64,000 nt of DNA, taken from Kalymmatonema hyalinum WJT4-NPBG1 (lineage in GTDB: Bacteria > Cyanobacteriota > Cyanobacteriia > Cyanobacteriales > Nostocaceae). The DNA lies in NCBI GenBank assembly GCA_019359075.1, contig JAHHIB010000023.1, positions 1 to 64,000 of the forward strand, given 5' to 3'. The translations under genes and the position numbers were made by a program. Under the pieces are notes generated by a model. The model saw nothing but the letters and a program-made list of their open reading frames with translations. It was not told where the DNA came from and did no database searches. Shown here one piece after another: positions 62,384 through 64,000 of this stretch; the first letter of the stretch is position 1, and every line of letters begins with the position of its first letter.

Positions 62384-62932
62384 GAGAATCACTAGCATCC
62401 AATCCCTCCTGTCAATTCTGAATTATTACCTATATATGTCCTGGGGGGGAACGCTGGTTAGGGTAGCAGTGGATGTTGTAGCGGATGGTTTATCTGTCAA
62501 TCCCAAAAATAAGTTATCCCTTATCCCTTATATCCGTCATCCTATCGATTGTCACATCCGTTACATCTTTGTATGTCATCCGTTGCCCAGCCTTCTATGC
62601 TCACTTGAGAAGAATGCCGCTAACTACAAACCAATTAAAATTGCTATATGGACTTTAATTAGATTGTATGTTGGCTGTTTGCGTTTGTAGTAAAAAGTAA
62701 TACATAAATTAATTTATGCACCATAGTGGCAAGCAGCTATGGTTCACACAGATACGAGGAAAGAGCGTTATGATTATTAACGCATTTATTGGGCTAGCAT
62801 CCAATAATTAAGTAAGTCGGGGTAAATAAATGTCATGAGTTGTTAGTCATTAGTTAACAACTATATGGACTATAGACCATAGGCTTTGGACACTTACCGA
62901 CTGTTTTGCAAATTTCCATAAGGATAGCTGAA
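62384..62932. other. Intergenic region upstream of glyA
   Basis: 549 bases. It contains a TTATCCCTTATCCCTTAT pyrimidine-rich block (about 62513-62530) and a GAGTTGTTAGTCATTAGTTAACAAC repeat-like stretch near 62837. I looked for a glycine riboswitch upstream of glyA and saw none. The 102-codon open frame at 62382-62690 does not look real. Confidence 0.45.
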
Positions 62933-64000
62933 GTGACTCTGACTAACTCAGATTTTCTTGCCTCCTCCGACCCTGCTGTGGGGGAGTTAATGAACCAAGA
63001 GCTGCAACGCCAACGCGACCACTTGGAGTTGATTGCTAGTGAAAACTTTACCTCTGCCGCTGTACTAGCAGCTCAGGGTTCCGTACTGACAAATAAATAT
63101 GCAGAAGGATTACCTGGTAAACGCTACTATGGCGGTTGTGAGTTCATCGACAAAATTGAGCAGGTGGCAATTGACCGTGCCAAACAATTGTTTGGTGCTG
63201 CTCATGCCAATGTCCAACCCCATTCTGGCGCACAAGCAAATTTTGCAGTGTTTTTGACGCTGCTAGAACCAGGAGATAAATTCATGGGGATGGATTTGTC
63301 TCACGGGGGACATTTGACCCACGGTTCGCCTGTCAATGTATCCGGTAAGTGGTTCGGTGCTTGTCACTACGGTGTCAATCAGGAAACAGAACAACTCGAC
63401 TATGAGCAAATTCGAGAGCTGGCGCTTAGGGAGCGTCCAAAGCTTTTGATTTGTGGTTATTCGGCATATCCGCGCGTCATCGACTTTGAAAAGTTCCGCA
63501 GCATCGCCGATGAAGTCGGTGCATACTTACTGGCAGATATTGCCCATATTGCCGGTTTGGTTGCGACTGGTCATCACCCCAACCCTATTCCCTATTGTGA
63601 TGTTGTGACCACAACGACACACAAAACTCTACGCGGTCCTCGGGGTGGCTTAATCTTGACCCGCGACCCAGAATTGGGTAAAAAGCTGGATAAATCGGTT
63701 TTCCCTGGGACTCAGGGCGGACCTTTGGAACACGTCATCGCTGGTAAAGCGGTGGCTTTTGGCGAAGCCCTGAAGCCAGAGTTTAAAGTCTATTCTGCTC
63801 AAGTGATTGAAAATGCCCGTGCTTTGGCTACCCAACTCCAAAACCGGGGCTTAAAGCTAGTGTCTAATGGCACTGATAACCATTTAATGCTAGTTGACCT
63901 GCGCTCTATCGGCTTGACAGGTAAGCAAGCAGATCAGTTGGTAAGTGGTGTGAATATTACCGCCAACAAGAACACAGTGCCGTTTGACCCAGAGTCGCCA
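62933..64000 (+). CDS. glyA: Serine hydroxymethyltransferase (partial, cut by window edge)
   Basis: 356 codons are present and the gene runs off the right edge; the full protein is usually ~427 residues. It converts serine to glycine and supplies methylene-tetrahydrofolate. A GTG start at 62933 is preceded by AAGGA with suitable spacing. Landmarks: [13 protein letters not shown] near the N-terminus, [18 protein letters not shown], and PLP Lys231 in [14 protein letters not shown]. There is no frameshift in the visible part. Confidence 0.96.
   Translation, partial: MTLTNSDFLASSDPAVGELMNQELQRQRDHLELIASENFTSAAVLAAQGSVLTNKYAEGLPGKRYYGGCEFIDKIEQVAIDRAKQLFGAAHANVQPHSGAQANFAVFLTLLEPGDKFMGMDLSHGGHLTHGSPVNVSGKWFGACHYGVNQETEQLDYEQIRELALRERPKLLICGYSAYPRVIDFEKFRSIADEVGAYLLADIAHIAGLVATGHHPNPIPYCDVVTTTTHKTLRGPRGGLILTRDPELGKKLDKSVFPGTQGGPLEHVIAGKAVAFGEALKPEFKVYSAQVIENARALATQLQNRGLKLVSNGTDNHLMLVDLRSIGLTGKQADQLVSGVNITANKNTVPFDPESP

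Noticed and set aside
62382-62690. 102-codon open frame upstream of glyA
   Set aside because: Encoded partly by pyrimidine-rich repeats, no Shine-Dalgarno sequence, no protein-like pattern.
62384-62932. Possible glycine riboswitch before glyA
   Set aside because: No tandem aptamer-like structure was seen by eye.

Overview
The window is a stretch of chromosome from a filamentous, probably heterocyst-forming cyanobacterium (order Nostocales). Several things point there independently: dense HIP1 octamers (GCGATCGC, for example at 63-70), a tRNA-Leu(UAA) gene split by a group I intron, and cyanobacterium-specific genes (ndhL, CP12, a Cph1-type phytochrome, DUF3007, DUF4327, DUF751/Ycf33 and Tic20 families, and a HetZ-family differentiation regulator). 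Short tandem heptanucleotide repeats and foldback repeats lie between genes. No prophage, CRISPR array or intact insertion sequence was seen.

Layout. 0.2-5.5 kb: a phytochrome signalling module (cphA, rcp1-like regulator, REC-histidine kinase) followed by a membrane-anchored PstS-like binding protein. 5.5-20 kb: mostly housekeeping and conserved genes (trmB, a glycosyltransferase, a phosphoesterase, a FIST protein, CP12, guaA, a CDF metal transporter, a GH3 hydrolase, rbfA), broken by a repeat-rich island at 13.8-14.8 kb with a small ribbon-helix-helix gene. 20.1-21.4 kb: a convergent, tail-overlapping adenine methyltransferase and PD-(D/E)XK nuclease. 22.2-31.1 kb: hetZ-like gene, a Sua5/YciO protein, larC, two related lipoproteins, a flippase-like membrane protein, the intron-split tRNA-Leu, ndhL, a DUF3007 gene and the remains of trpA.

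32-45 kb is the most distinctive part. After a 1.7-kb AT-rich non-coding stretch ending in tandem small hairpins there are five exported-protein genes on one strand: a DUF11/SdrD-B protein, a 1294-residue Ig-like plus beta-barrel outer-membrane protein, a beta-helix plus OmpA protein, a protein with five SdrD-B repeats (two of them apparently identical at the DNA level), and a small secreted protein. The first two overlap by 4 bases and the second and third are 3 bases apart, so they look co-translated. I read this as a cell-envelope/surface assembly locus; its function is unknown.

45-64 kb: a Ser/Thr kinase with an extracytoplasmic SH3-like domain, a dynamin-like GTPase, an antitoxin-like gene broken by an amber codon, ygfZ and a DUF5331-type gene that both carry repeat DNA inside their reading frames, a thioredoxin-like [2Fe-2S] protein next to a cysteine synthase, a CHASE3 histidine kinase overlapping its response regulator, DedA, a STAS protein, rpsF, an FAH-family hydrolase, a Tic20 homologue, and glyA running off the right edge.

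A recurring theme is repeat DNA shaping genes. Dispersed repeats have been absorbed in frame into at least two proteins, pyrimidine-rich tracts encode linkers and possibly signal peptides in the surface genes, and two genes (trpA and the antitoxin-like gene) are decayed. All functional assignments were made by reading the sequence; no database search was run.
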